In this document: positions 8,595 to 17,007 of the stretch, piece by piece
Position numbering within the stretch: position 1 is the stretch's first letter
How the letters are laid out: each line of letters begins with the position of its first letter
Source: Candidatus Omnitrophota bacterium
Lineage (GTDB): Bacteria > Omnitrophota > Gorgyraeia > Gygaellales > Profunditerraquicolaceae
Assembly: GCA_030691865.1 (NCBI GenBank)
Contig: JAUYDL010000044.1
Coordinates: 1-46,670, forward strand
Direction of reading: 5' to 3'
DNA: 46,670 nucleotides
Position numbers and translations under genes: made by a program
Notes under the pieces: model-generated
The model's input: the letters and a program-made list of their open reading frames with translations, nothing else
Database searches by the model: none
Told to the model about the DNA's origin: nothing

Positions 8595-9278
8595 TTAAGC
8601 GCTGCTTTCCTGCAAAAAAATACTTTTTAATTCTTTAAGTGCCACCGGCAAATTTTGATTCAAAATACAGTAGTCAAATTTCTCGGCTGCCTGAAGCTCT
8701 CTACGTGCCAGCAGCATGCGCTGCGCTACTTCCTGCTGATTAGTGCGGCGGCAACGATTTTGGATCCTCTCCTTAAGCACGCTCAGCGCAGGCGGTAAAA
8801 CAAAAATCGTTACTGTATTATTAGGATATATTTTTTTAAGAATCCTGGCGCCCTTAAGGTCTAGGCATAAACCAACGTTCTTTGCGCCTTTAAGCTGCTT
8901 TTCCAAAGGCTCCTTAGGCGTTCCGTAATAATAGCCCAAATACCTGGTCCATTCAAGAATTTTTTTCGCTTTTAACAAGCGCCTAAACTCCTTTGGTGTG
9001 ACAAAAAAATACTCCTTGGCCTCTCTTTCTTTCGAACGCTTTGGCCGCGTAGTAATAGAGCAGGATTTTACTAATAATTTCCCGATTTTCTTATCTTGAA
9101 TTAAGCTGGTCAAAAGGGTGGTTTTGCCTGAGCCGGATGGCCCACTGATCACAAAAATTTTACCTTGGCTTTGCCTAGAGGAAGGCAAACCACTGCTCTC
9201 TAGCTTGTGGCTTTGGCTATTGGAAGCCAAACCATTGTTCTCCAACTTAAGCTTATTTTGTATTTTAGCGGCTTTCAC
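8595..9278 (-). CDS. gmk: Guanylate kinase with repetitive N-terminal extension
   Basis: GKIFVISGPSGSGKTTLLTSLI, TTRPKRSKEREAKEYFFVT. Confidence 0.94.
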   Translation of the reverse strand: MKAAKIQNKLKLENNGLASNSQSHKLESSGLPSSRQSQGKIFVISGPSGSGKTTLLTSLIQDKKIGKLLVKSCSITTRPKRSKEREAKEYFFVTPKEFRRLLKAKKILEWTRYLGYYYGTPKEPLEKQLKGAKNVGLCLDLKGARILKKIYPNNTVTIFVLPPALSVLKERIQNRCRRTNQQEVAQRMLLARRELQAAEKFDYCILNQNLPVALKELKSIFLQESSA

Positions 9279-10114
9279 TACTCGATATTTTGCACCTGTT
9301 CGCGGATCTTCTCAATCTGGCTTTTCATTTCTACGGCACGGCCGGAAATAATCAGGTCAAATGATTTGGCGGCCAAGGTGTTGGCCTCCCGCTGCATCTC
9401 CTGGGTAATAAAATCCAGCTCCTTACCCACTGCACCGCCCTGGGCAATCTTATGCTGAAAATTATTTATATGAAAATACAGGCGGTCTGTCTCCTCAGCA
9501 ATATCTGCACCTTTTAAAAAAGCCAAACGCTCCTCCTCCACTTCAATCTTTTTAAGTCTATTTTTTACCGCCACCACAAAACGCCGTTTAATAAAAACTA
9601 AACCTTTCTTCAGCAGGGTGCTTCTTTTTTTTAACAAACCTGCCAGGGCTCGACCTTCTTTCTGGCGCGCTATTAATAAACTCGTAAGTGCCTGTAAAAA
9701 AACAGGTTTAAGCTGCTCCCAAATATGTTCTCCTATCGGTTTATCTTCCTTGAGTGACAAAATCCCCGGCAAGCGAATTAATGAATCCAGGCTTAAACCA
9801 TCATTAATTTTAAACTCCTTCTTGACGCTATTAAGTTCATGTAAATAATTCTTTAGCAGTTTACGGTTAACAAAAATCCCCTGGGCAAGTTGCCCTTTTA
9901 TGTTTATCGCGCAATAAATTCTTCCTCTTTTAATTCTACCCTCAATTTCTTTCTTCAGTTTATCCTCTAAAGAAAGCAGTCCTTCCGGTAAATGAAAAAC
10001 ACTTTCAGAAAATTTATGATTAGTGCATCTTAACTCCACACTGATTCTGCCAATAGAGCTAACCTCAGCCTCATAGCAACCAAAACCCGTCATACTATTA
10101 ATTATGTTTTTCAT
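9278..10114 (-). CDS. yicC: YicC family protein
   Basis: NSMTGFGCYEAEV... and C-terminal DFITQEMQREANTLAAKSFDLIISGRAVEMKSQIEKIREQVQNIE. Confidence 0.93.
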   Translation of the reverse strand: MKNIINSMTGFGCYEAEVSSIGRISVELRCTNHKFSESVFHLPEGLLSLEDKLKKEIEGRIKRGRIYCAINIKGQLAQGIFVNRKLLKNYLHELNSVKKEFKINDGLSLDSLIRLPGILSLKEDKPIGEHIWEQLKPVFLQALTSLLIARQKEGRALAGLLKKRSTLLKKGLVFIKRRFVVAVKNRLKKIEVEEERLAFLKGADIAEETDRLYFHINNFQHKIAQGGAVGKELDFITQEMQREANTLAAKSFDLIISGRAVEMKSQIEKIREQVQNIE

Positions 10115-10620
10115 TTATCAGCCCAAACCTTGCTTGGAAATTTTTTTTGCACCACATCTTTTGTCGCGTAAAGATCGACGATAATTTCATTAGGCGCAAA
10201 CCAAAGCTTAATCTCTCTTTCCGCTTCAGAAGCATTAGATGAAACATGGACTACGTTTTCATAAACGCCACTAGTGGTAATCCGGCCATAAGAACCCCGG
10301 ATCGAGGTCGGCTCCGCCTCCTCAGGGTTGGTGGCTCCGGCTAAATCCCGGCATTTAGTTATGGCATCATTGCCCCAATAAACCAAAGCCATAACTTTCT
10401 TGCGGTCATGTAAATCTCCCTGCAAATATTTAATAATCTCGCCAAAGAAGGGCTTATCTTTTAAGTGCTTATAATGTTCTTCAGCAAATGCCTTAGATAC
10501 GCGAACCATTTTTGCCGCCACAATTTCAAGCTTGGTCTCAGATAAGCGCGTAAGGATGTTGCCGGTTAGTGATTTTTTTAACCCATCGGGTTTAATTAAA
10601 ATTAAAACTGCCTGGCCCAT
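10111..10620 (-). CDS. ndk: Nucleoside diphosphate kinase (long variant)
   Basis: LILIKPDGLKKSLTGNIL..., ENVVHVSSNASEAEREIKLWF. Confidence 0.9.
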   Translation of the reverse strand: MGQAVLILIKPDGLKKSLTGNILTRLSETKLEIVAAKMVRVSKAFAEEHYKHLKDKPFFGEIIKYLQGDLHDRKKVMALVYWGNDAITKCRDLAGATNPEEAEPTSIRGSYGRITTSGVYENVVHVSSNASEAEREIKLWFAPNEIIVDLYATKDVVQKKFPSKVWADK

Positions 10621-10631
10621 TATTTATTTTC

Positions 10632-10683
10632 CTCCTTGTCTACCAAGACAACACCCACGCAATTCCGCTAAGCGCGGGGTGCC
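10632..10683 (-). promoter_or_regulatory. Two-hairpin leader motif copy B (ndk leader)
   Basis: minus: GGGCACCCCGCGC-TTAGCGGAATT-GCGTGGGTGT-TGTCT-TGGT-AGACA-AGGAG, then ndk ATG; overlaps parB stop. Confidence 0.85.
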
Positions 10684-11531
10684 CCTTTAATAACGTTAAC
10701 TATGCGCTGAAGATCTTCGGGAGAATAAAATTCGATATTAATGTGCCCGCGTTTTTTTCTTTTACTAATCCTCACCTTAGTAGCTAAGGCATGTTGCAAT
10801 TGCTCCTCTAAAATTACCACTAGCGGTTCACGCTGGCCCTGGCCGATATTGCGTTTTGTAGATTTGGGCCGGCCAGTCTTAATTAAACTTTCCAGTTCAC
10901 GCACAGAAAGACCTTTGGTAATAATATCCTGCGCCAATCTACGCTGCTGGTTCGCATCGTCAATTTCAAGTAAGGTGCGGCCATGCGCAAAACTGATGCG
11001 GCCTTTTTTCATCTCCTGTTGGATTTCATGCGGGAGTTTAAGTAGACGCAAGGTATTTGTAATTGTAACTCTGGCCTTTCCTAAAACTTCACTTATCTTT
11101 TCTTGAGTAACTTGAAATTTGTCCATCAGGTGTTGATAAGCATGAGCTTCTTCAATAGGATTCAAATCTTCTCTTTGGATATTCTCAATTAAAGCCAATT
11201 CTAAAGAATCTTGATCCGAAACATCACGCACAATAATCGGTATCTCTTTGAGCCCCAAAGAGTTAGCAGCGCGAAGCCTCCGCTCTCCTGCAATAAGCTC
11301 ATAATTGTCCCCTTTGCGCCTAACTAAAAGTGGCTGAATAACCCCTTTTTCTTTAATAGATTGCGCTAGCTCTTCAATGCTTTGTTGATCAAAATCTTCG
11401 CGAGGCTGGAAAGGGTTGGGTTTTATTTGTTCAGACTGGACATAAACAATCTCTTCTTTGCGATTCTTGCTCTCCAAAACCTTTTCTGGAATTAATGCGC
11501 TAAGGCCTTTTCCTAATGCTCTTCTTTCCAT
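10668..11531 (-). CDS. parB: Chromosome partitioning protein ParB
   Basis: MERRALGKGLSALIPEK..., IKPNPFQPREDFDQQSIEELAQSIKEKGVIQPLLVRR, ELIAGERRLRAA. Confidence 0.96.
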   Translation of the reverse strand: MERRALGKGLSALIPEKVLESKNRKEEIVYVQSEQIKPNPFQPREDFDQQSIEELAQSIKEKGVIQPLLVRRKGDNYELIAGERRLRAANSLGLKEIPIIVRDVSDQDSLELALIENIQREDLNPIEEAHAYQHLMDKFQVTQEKISEVLGKARVTITNTLRLLKLPHEIQQEMKKGRISFAHGRTLLEIDDANQQRRLAQDIITKGLSVRELESLIKTGRPKSTKRNIGQGQREPLVVILEEQLQHALATKVRISKRKKRGHINIEFYSPEDLQRIVNVIKGAPRA

Positions 11532-11538
11532 TAAACCT

Positions 11539-11590
11539 CTCCTTGTCTACCTAGACAACACCGGCGCAATTCCGCTTAGCGCCGTGTGTC
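11539..11590 (-). promoter_or_regulatory. Two-hairpin leader motif copy A (parB leader)
   Basis: minus: ACACACGGCGC-TAAGCGGAATT-GCGCCGGTGT-TGTCT-AGGT-AGACA-AGGAG, then parB ATG. Confidence 0.85.
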
Positions 11591-12376
11591 TTATGGAATT
11601 CTGGAACTCATATTAATATCTAAACCTAAAATCTCTTTACTTAGCTCTGCGTACTTTTGCGCTCCGAGAGAATCTCGATCATATAAAGATATTGGTTTGC
11701 CAAAACTCGGAGCCTCAGTTAAACGGATATTTCTCGGAATGACTGTATTATAAACTTTATCTTTAAAATGATTGCGCGCTTCTTGAATAACTTCTTTGGT
11801 AAGATTAGTACGAAAATCCGCCATGGTTAAGAGCAACCCTTCAATGTCCAAGGCAGGATTAAGATTATCTTTCACAAGTCTAATGGTATGATGCAGTTGC
11901 GTCAATCCTTCCAATGCATAATATTCACATTGTACAGGAATAATTACTGAATCAGCAGCACATAAACAATTAATAGTAAGTAATCCCAATGATGGCGGGG
12001 AATCAATAATCATAAAATCATAATTATCTTTTTCAAGTTGCAAAGCCCTCTTTAACCTATACTCTCGGCCTAATGCTCCGACTAACTCCACCTCAGCCCC
12101 GGTTAAATCCAGATTAGAAGGAGCAAGCATAAGATTATCAATCGCGGTTTTCTGTAAAATATCGACAAGCTTTGCTTCTTCAAGTAGAATATGATAAGTA
12201 CTTTTTTGGATATCGTGTTTATTTACTCCAATACCGCTAGTAGCGTTAGCCTGAGGATCTAAATCTATAAGCATAACCTTCTTACCTGCCATAGCCAGGT
12301 AAGCTGCCAGGTTAATTGAGGTAGTAGTTTTACCTACTCCCCCTTTCTGATTGCAGATTGCAATTATTTTACCCAT
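11591..12376 (-). CDS. parA: Chromosome partitioning ATPase ParA/Soj
   Basis: MGKIIAICNQKGGVGKTTTSINLAAYLA deviant Walker A. Confidence 0.96.
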   Translation of the reverse strand: MGKIIAICNQKGGVGKTTTSINLAAYLAMAGKKVMLIDLDPQANATSGIGVNKHDIQKSTYHILLEEAKLVDILQKTAIDNLMLAPSNLDLTGAEVELVGALGREYRLKRALQLEKDNYDFMIIDSPPSLGLLTINCLCAADSVIIPVQCEYYALEGLTQLHHTIRLVKDNLNPALDIEGLLLTMADFRTNLTKEVIQEARNHFKDKVYNTVIPRNIRLTEAPSFGKPISLYDRDSLGAQKYAELSKEILGLDINMSSRIP

Positions 12377-12825
12377 CTTTTTTTGTGTATTTTAAAAGCT
12401 CGGCTTTGTAAGTTTAGAATAGAAAGCTTTCCTGCTAACTCACTGAGATGATCATAATTTATATTTCGATAATTATCTCTTTTATAGATAACCATTTCGC
12501 GCCAGACCTTATAGGCTTCATATTTCTTTTTGCTCTGCAATGGGTATTTGTTAAAGTGCTCGACGATCTTTTGCAGCTCGGAATTCTTAGTTACTCTATA
12601 ATATGCGTATGGTTTTGAGAACCCGCTTTTAGGGGCACCATTTGATTCTTTGCCTCTATATATTTGCCCAACTCCACCGAAGAAATTATGTATTTCTTCG
12701 ACTATCTGGCGATTGTCTTCCCTTTGTTTAATTGAAAAATATATACCGAATGAACCTCCTGCTCTAGAGTAAGTAAAAGCCGCTTCTCCATCAGCAAATC
12801 CGGTTACGTACCAAGAATCTAACAT
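12364..12825 (-). CDS. LAGLIDADG-type homing endonuclease (single clear motif)
   Basis: SWYVTGFADGEAAFTYS...FGIYFSIKQREDN...; 3' end overlaps parA start by 13 nt. Confidence 0.82.
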   Translation of the reverse strand: MLDSWYVTGFADGEAAFTYSRAGGSFGIYFSIKQREDNRQIVEEIHNFFGGVGQIYRGKESNGAPKSGFSKPYAYYRVTKNSELQKIVEHFNKYPLQSKKKYEAYKVWREMVIYKRDNYRNINYDHLSELAGKLSILNLQSRAFKIHKKRWVK

Positions 12826-12854
12826 TTCTATCTCGTAAGTGTTCCAGTTGTAAC

Positions 12855-12870
12855 TTTTCCACGCGGAACA
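12855..12870. promoter_or_regulatory. Candidate parS site
   Basis: TTTTCCACGCGGAACA, 14/16 match to the parS variant TGTTCCACGTGGAACA, upstream of the parA/HEG genes. Confidence 0.6.
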
Positions 12871-12921
12871 TTGTAAACTTCTTAAACTTATTATCCTAAA
12901 ATATGCTGTCTTGTCAAGCAG

Positions 12922-13113
12922 TTATTTGCTTTCAATCACGCTTACGCGCACCTTGGCTGGCTTAGCCCCAGCCATACCAAAAAGCCCCTTTTTCTCCTCA
13001 GATAAACTCTCAATTTTTACGCGATTGCGCGGGAGTTTTAGTTCTTGCAACGCTTTTTCAATAGCCTCTTCAACTGTCTTACCCTCTACTTCCACATATT
13101 TTACTTTTTTCAT
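12922..13113 (-). CDS. Stand-alone Jag_N-domain protein (no KH/R3H)
   Basis: MKKVKYVEVEGKTVEEAIEKALQELKLPRNRVKIESLSEEKKGLFGMAGAKPAKVRV; immediately downstream of yidC. Confidence 0.82.
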   Translation of the reverse strand: MKKVKYVEVEGKTVEEAIEKALQELKLPRNRVKIESLSEEKKGLFGMAGAKPAKVRVSVIESK

Positions 13114-14639
13114 TTTTGTCTATTAATACGAAATTGGTAGCAGAGCATGAACAAGCTATTAACAAACCAATAAAGCACTAACCCTGATGGCATATGATAG
13201 AAAATTACCCCAAACATAATCGGCATAATAATCGACATCATCTGTTGCTGCTGAGCAGCCTCCCCGGTTGCTTTGGCCATAGAAATCTTTTGTTGCATAA
13301 ACATACCGATAGCCATTAAAATTGGCAAAATATTTACCTGATTACCCAAAAATGGTATTGAATTTTTGAAAATAAAGGCTTTGTCCGGCGAAGAAAGATC
13401 TTTAATCCATAGGAAATGCGCTCCTCTTAAAGCCACTGAGCGGATTAAGGCCTGATAAAGAGCAAAAAATATGGGCATCTGCAATAAAAGCGGCAAACAA
13501 CCACCAAGCGGGTTAACTTTATGCTCCTTATAAAGTTCCATTATTTCCTTATTTAATTTTTGTGGATTATCTTTGAGCTCTTTACGTAAAGCTTCAATTT
13601 TTGGCTGTAAAATCTGCATCTCTTTCATTGAGCGCATTTGCTTTATTGAAAGAGGAAAAAGTAGAAAATACACGGCAATACTTAATATAATAATTGCTAA
13701 TCCCCAATTATGCACTAAACTATAGAAAAATCCCAATAATTGTAAAAGCAACTGCGCAATAAAATCAAAAGTGCCGAAATAAATAATCGCTGTCCATTCT
13801 GGTTTAGCATTACTTATTATCTTTAAGTCTTGAGGGCCCAAATAGATACGAAATGAATGTCCAATCTGAGCACCGGGCTTTAAATTGGTTTCACTCATAA
13901 ATAAGCCTACTTCAGATTCATGGGGCGTAATTTTCTTAATGTAAGCACTGGTCGCCATATTGACGGGTTCAACAATAGTACAAAAATACTGATCACGCAG
14001 GCCAATAAATTTTACATCCGAACTACTAAAATCTTTTCCCGCGGAAAGATGCATGGTTTTTTCTTTATTGCCAAGAAAAATATCCTGATATCGCGATTGC
14101 GTATTTTTTGCAGATAAATCCAACCGGCCTAAAACTAATTGCGGATTGAGTAATAAAGGAGAGGGGGATAAATTTTGTATCTGTACCTCTAACTCTATGA
14201 TATAACTATTGTTAGGAATAATAAATTTCTTAATAATACGTTTATTTTGATCTTCATAAACAAATGAAATGGAATCTTTGGTTACTCTGTGCTGCTTAAA
14301 AGAAAGGTTGCCATCAGTAAGAAAACCTATTTTAAGTGGTAAACGATGTTCAAGGCCGTCTTTAAAAACTACCTCTACAATTGCCGCCATAATCGGATTG
14401 AAAATTATTTCTCGGCTATCTTGAGTAAATTTTACCGTCTCCGTGGCAAAATCTACAGACGGCGGCATTATCGCTGAGGGCATTACAGTAGAAGGTATTT
14501 CCTGTTGGAATGTTACTAATTGGGATTTATTGGCTATAACCACTTTATTATCAACTAGTTGTGGCTTAGGGGCTAAAGCGGACCAGCTTAATAACACCAA
14601 AAGTGATAAAGCAATCGCTAAAACTAAACGTTTTTCCAT
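13110..14639 (-). CDS. yidC: Membrane protein insertase YidC
   Basis: MEKRLVLAIALSLLVLLSWS..., NWGLAIIILSIAVYFLLFPLSIKQMRSMKEMQ, NPLGGCLPLLLQMPIFFALYQALI. Confidence 0.96.
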   Translation of the reverse strand: MEKRLVLAIALSLLVLLSWSALAPKPQLVDNKVVIANKSQLVTFQQEIPSTVMPSAIMPPSVDFATETVKFTQDSREIIFNPIMAAIVEVVFKDGLEHRLPLKIGFLTDGNLSFKQHRVTKDSISFVYEDQNKRIIKKFIIPNNSYIIELEVQIQNLSPSPLLLNPQLVLGRLDLSAKNTQSRYQDIFLGNKEKTMHLSAGKDFSSSDVKFIGLRDQYFCTIVEPVNMATSAYIKKITPHESEVGLFMSETNLKPGAQIGHSFRIYLGPQDLKIISNAKPEWTAIIYFGTFDFIAQLLLQLLGFFYSLVHNWGLAIIILSIAVYFLLFPLSIKQMRSMKEMQILQPKIEALRKELKDNPQKLNKEIMELYKEHKVNPLGGCLPLLLQMPIFFALYQALIRSVALRGAHFLWIKDLSSPDKAFIFKNSIPFLGNQVNILPILMAIGMFMQQKISMAKATGEAAQQQQMMSIIMPIMFGVIFYHMPSGLVLYWFVNSLFMLCYQFRINRQK

Positions 14640-14644
14640 AGATT

Positions 14645-14845
14645 TTATATCAAGGGGTCATAACCTGACTTGCCAGAAAACGGATGACAGTGCGCTATTC
14701 TGATTAGCCCCTTACATACTCCTTTAATGAATCCGTATTTTAAAATTGCCTGTTTTGTATATTCAGAACAACCCGGTTCGAAGCGACAACCTGCCGGAAT
14801 ACATGGCCTTAAATATTTTTGATATACCGCGATTAGTTTAAGCAT
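14645..14845 (-). CDS. yidD: YidD membrane protein insertion efficiency factor
   Basis: MLKLIAVYQKYLRPCIPAGCRFEPGCSEYTKQAILKYGFIKG...; ATG start preferred over the tracked TTG at 14869. Confidence 0.9.
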   Translation of the reverse strand: MLKLIAVYQKYLRPCIPAGCRFEPGCSEYTKQAILKYGFIKGVCKGLIRIAHCHPFSGKSGYDPLI

Positions 14846-14859
14846 TAAGTTTGCCGGGG

Positions 14860-14997
14860 TCAAATGCAAAGCTTTTTTCTTCCCTTCATCCGTCGACGTG
14901 CCAGAAGCTTACGCCCGGACTTAGTGGCCATTTTACTGCGGAATCCATGGTGCCTCTTGCCCACAATATTTGATGGCGTCTTTAAATTTTTTTTCAT
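14860..14997 (-). CDS. rpmH: 50S ribosomal protein L34
   Basis: Translated by eye: [45 protein letters not shown]; absent from ORF track. Confidence 0.93.
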   Translation of the reverse strand: MKKNLKTPSNIVGKRHHGFRSKMATKSGRKLLARRRMKGRKKLCI

Positions 14998-15090
14998 TTC
15001 AAGATCTCCCTTTTTGTCCCCTGAGGTTCTCTACGAAAGCAGGTCAGAGGGGTGTGAAAATCATCCACAATTTATGAAAGTAATTCGTGA

Positions 15091-15119
15091 ATTGTAACAC
15101 ACATTTATGCAGTGGTCAA
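15091..15119 (-). promoter_or_regulatory. Putative rpmH promoter
   Basis: minus: TTGACC-17 bp-TACAAT. Confidence 0.55.
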
Positions 15120-15127
15120 GTTTTTTA

Positions 15128-15155
15128 TTGACGCCTGTGAATATTGCTGTATAAT
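15128..15155 (+). promoter_or_regulatory. Putative dnaA promoter P1
   Basis: TTGACG-16 bp-TATAAT. Confidence 0.55.
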
Positions 15156-15227
15156 AATTGACGTTTATCTTTTTACTTGCTCCGCTAGAACCCTTATGAT
15201 ATTCTATACAAACGTATCTAACGGGGC

Positions 15228-15255
15228 TTGCAAGGTTTTTAGTCTTTGTTATAAT
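15228..15255 (+). promoter_or_regulatory. Putative dnaA promoter P2
   Basis: TTGCAA-16 bp-TATAAT. Confidence 0.45.
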
Positions 15256-15424
15256 AGCTATATTTAGCGAAACCAGGTCCAGAGTTTTATCCACAGATTT
15301 ATACAAGCTGTGCATAAACTGTTAATTCTGTGATTCACTCTATAAACCCGGATAAGCTTCCCTGGTTAATATGTTTTCATAGGATAAACTCCGTCAGGAT
15401 AAGGGCTTTTTGAGGAATTTCAAT

Positions 15425-15474
15425 GCACCCGACGCTAATTGGTATTGCGTCGGTGTTGTCCTAGTGGACAAGGA
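15425..15474 (+). promoter_or_regulatory. Two-hairpin leader motif copy C (dnaA leader)
   Basis: GCACCCGACGC-TAATTGGTATT-GCGTCGGTGT-TGTCC-TAGT-GGACA-AGGA, then dnaA ATG at 15481. Confidence 0.85.
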
Positions 15475-15480
15475 ATGATA

Positions 15481-16818
15481 ATGTTGGAGTTAACTAAAAA
15501 TTGGGAAGAGGTACTGAGTGATTTAAAGATTAAGCTGGGAGAAACTACCTACGCTACCTGGATAGCGCCGCTTAAGTTCTCTAGTCAAGATAACCAGAGC
15601 ATAAACCTGGGGGCGCCGGATCAATTTTTTAAAGACTGGGTAGAAAAACACTACCTAGGAGTTATCCAAGAAACCTTAAAACTCAGAGGCCTGGATAATC
15701 TGTTAGTAAATTTGGTTGTCAATAGTACCCCGGACAATCCAGTTGTTCTGGATACTCCACCCGCAGCAAATATAAAGAGCTTACCCGGGGCGGGTTTTAT
15801 TAATCTTAACTCGCGTTATACATTTGAAAACTTTGTGGTGGGTGGAGCAAACCGGCATGCTCATGCTTATTCACTGGCCGTAGCTAATGCCCCGGCCAAA
15901 ACATATAATCCCCTATTTATTTACGGTGGCGTAGGCTTAGGTAAGACACATCTCATTCAAGCTATTTGTCACCAAATTAAAAATAACTTCCCCCCGGAGG
16001 TAAAAATATGTTATGTTTCAAGCGAAAAATTTACTAACGAACTAATTGATGCTATTGTGCATCGTTCTACTTCGGCTTTCCGCCAAAAATACCGGAATCT
16101 TGATGTTTTAGTTATTGATGATATCCATTTTATCGCCGGTAAGGAATCTACGCAGGAAGAATTTTTCCACACTTTTAACACCCTATATGACGCACATAAA
16201 CAGATTGTGTTTTCTTCAGACCGGCCGCCTAAAGAAATCACTAATTTACAAGAAAGATTGGTTTCGCGTTTTGGTTGGGGATTAGCCACAGATATCCAAC
16301 CTCCGGATTTAGAGACTCGGGTGGCGATTCTTAAGAAAAAAATTGAGCGCGAACCGGTTAATGTTCCCGATGAAGTAATTTTTTTTATTGCTCAATTAAT
16401 TAAAACTAATATCCGCGAATTAGAAGGGGCTTTAATCCGGACGATTGCTTATTCTTTATTGGAAGAGGCCCCCGTTACTTTGCAGCTTACTAAAGAAGTA
16501 CTTAAAGACCTGCTTAAGGAACCGACTAAACTTATCACCATAGATTTTATTCAGCGTTGCGTAGTCGAAGAGTTTGGAATTTCCTTGCAAGATCTAAAAA
16601 CTAAACGGCGCAATAAACAAATAGTATTCCCGCGGCAAATTGCCATGTATTTAAGCAGGGAGTTGACGGAGTTATCTTTACCGGAAATTGGGGAGCTTTT
16701 TGGCGGTAAAGACCATACTACGGTTTTACATTCTTATAAAAAAATTAAGGAAGACTTATGTAATAATCCGGATTTAAAAGAAAGGGTAGATAAAGTTATT
16801 CAAGTTATTAAACAGTAA
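15481..16818 (+). CDS. dnaA: Chromosomal replication initiator DnaA
   Basis: MLELTKNWEEVLSDLKIKLGETTYATWIAPL..., FIYGGVGLGKTHLIQAI, GGKDHTTVLHSYKKI; start trimmed to ATG 15481. Confidence 0.97.
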   Translation: MLELTKNWEEVLSDLKIKLGETTYATWIAPLKFSSQDNQSINLGAPDQFFKDWVEKHYLGVIQETLKLRGLDNLLVNLVVNSTPDNPVVLDTPPAANIKSLPGAGFINLNSRYTFENFVVGGANRHAHAYSLAVANAPAKTYNPLFIYGGVGLGKTHLIQAICHQIKNNFPPEVKICYVSSEKFTNELIDAIVHRSTSAFRQKYRNLDVLVIDDIHFIAGKESTQEEFFHTFNTLYDAHKQIVFSSDRPPKEITNLQERLVSRFGWGLATDIQPPDLETRVAILKKKIEREPVNVPDEVIFFIAQLIKTNIRELEGALIRTIAYSLLEEAPVTLQLTKEVLKDLLKEPTKLITIDFIQRCVVEEFGISLQDLKTKRRNKQIVFPRQIAMYLSRELTELSLPEIGELFGGKDHTTVLHSYKKIKEDLCNNPDLKERVDKVIQVIKQ

Positions 16819-16947
16819 TTCCCAGGTTGCGCGCTTGTGCTTTTTTTTGTAAATCTTTTAAATATAGTATATTATATACTTGTACACAACAACGGCCCCA
16901 CATTATGACTACTACGGTTTTAAGTTTTTATATATATATAAATAGTA

Positions 16948-16999
16948 GACACCCCGCGCTGATTGGAATTGCGCGGGTGTTATCTAAGTAGATAAGGAG
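16948..16999 (+). promoter_or_regulatory. Two-hairpin leader motif copy D (dnaN leader)
   Basis: GACACCCCGCGC-TGATTGGAATT-GCGCGGGTGT-TATCT-AAGT-AGATA-AGGAG, then dnaN ATG. Confidence 0.85.
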
Positions 17000-17007
17000 A
17001 AATTAAA

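Larger units (their letters stand above)
15061..15420. other. oriC: Candidate oriC region (rpmH-dnaA intergenic)
   Basis: DnaA-box matches TTATCCACA (15287-15295), TGTGCATAA (15309-15317, reverse), TCATCCACA (15061-15069); gene strand switch; flanked by rpmH and dnaA. Confidence 0.75.

Noticed and set aside
8570-8610. Possible sixth copy of the leader motif before rpoZ (GCGCTTAACATATTACACCGGGGGT)
   Set aside because: No P1 complementarity, no P2 hairpin and no GGWATT loop.
15061-15315. 84-aa minus-strand ORF in the rpmH-dnaA gap
   Set aside because: Lies over DnaA boxes and promoters, has no recognisable family features.
15439-15480. Extended DnaA N-terminus (MVLRRCCPSGQGMI...) and the similar CarB extension ([14 protein letters not shown]...) starting at TTG
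   Set aside because: Both extensions are the in-frame reading of the conserved RNA motif; SD and ATG follow it, and in copies A, B and D the same reading hits a stop before or out of frame with the gene. Not treated as a conserved leader peptide.
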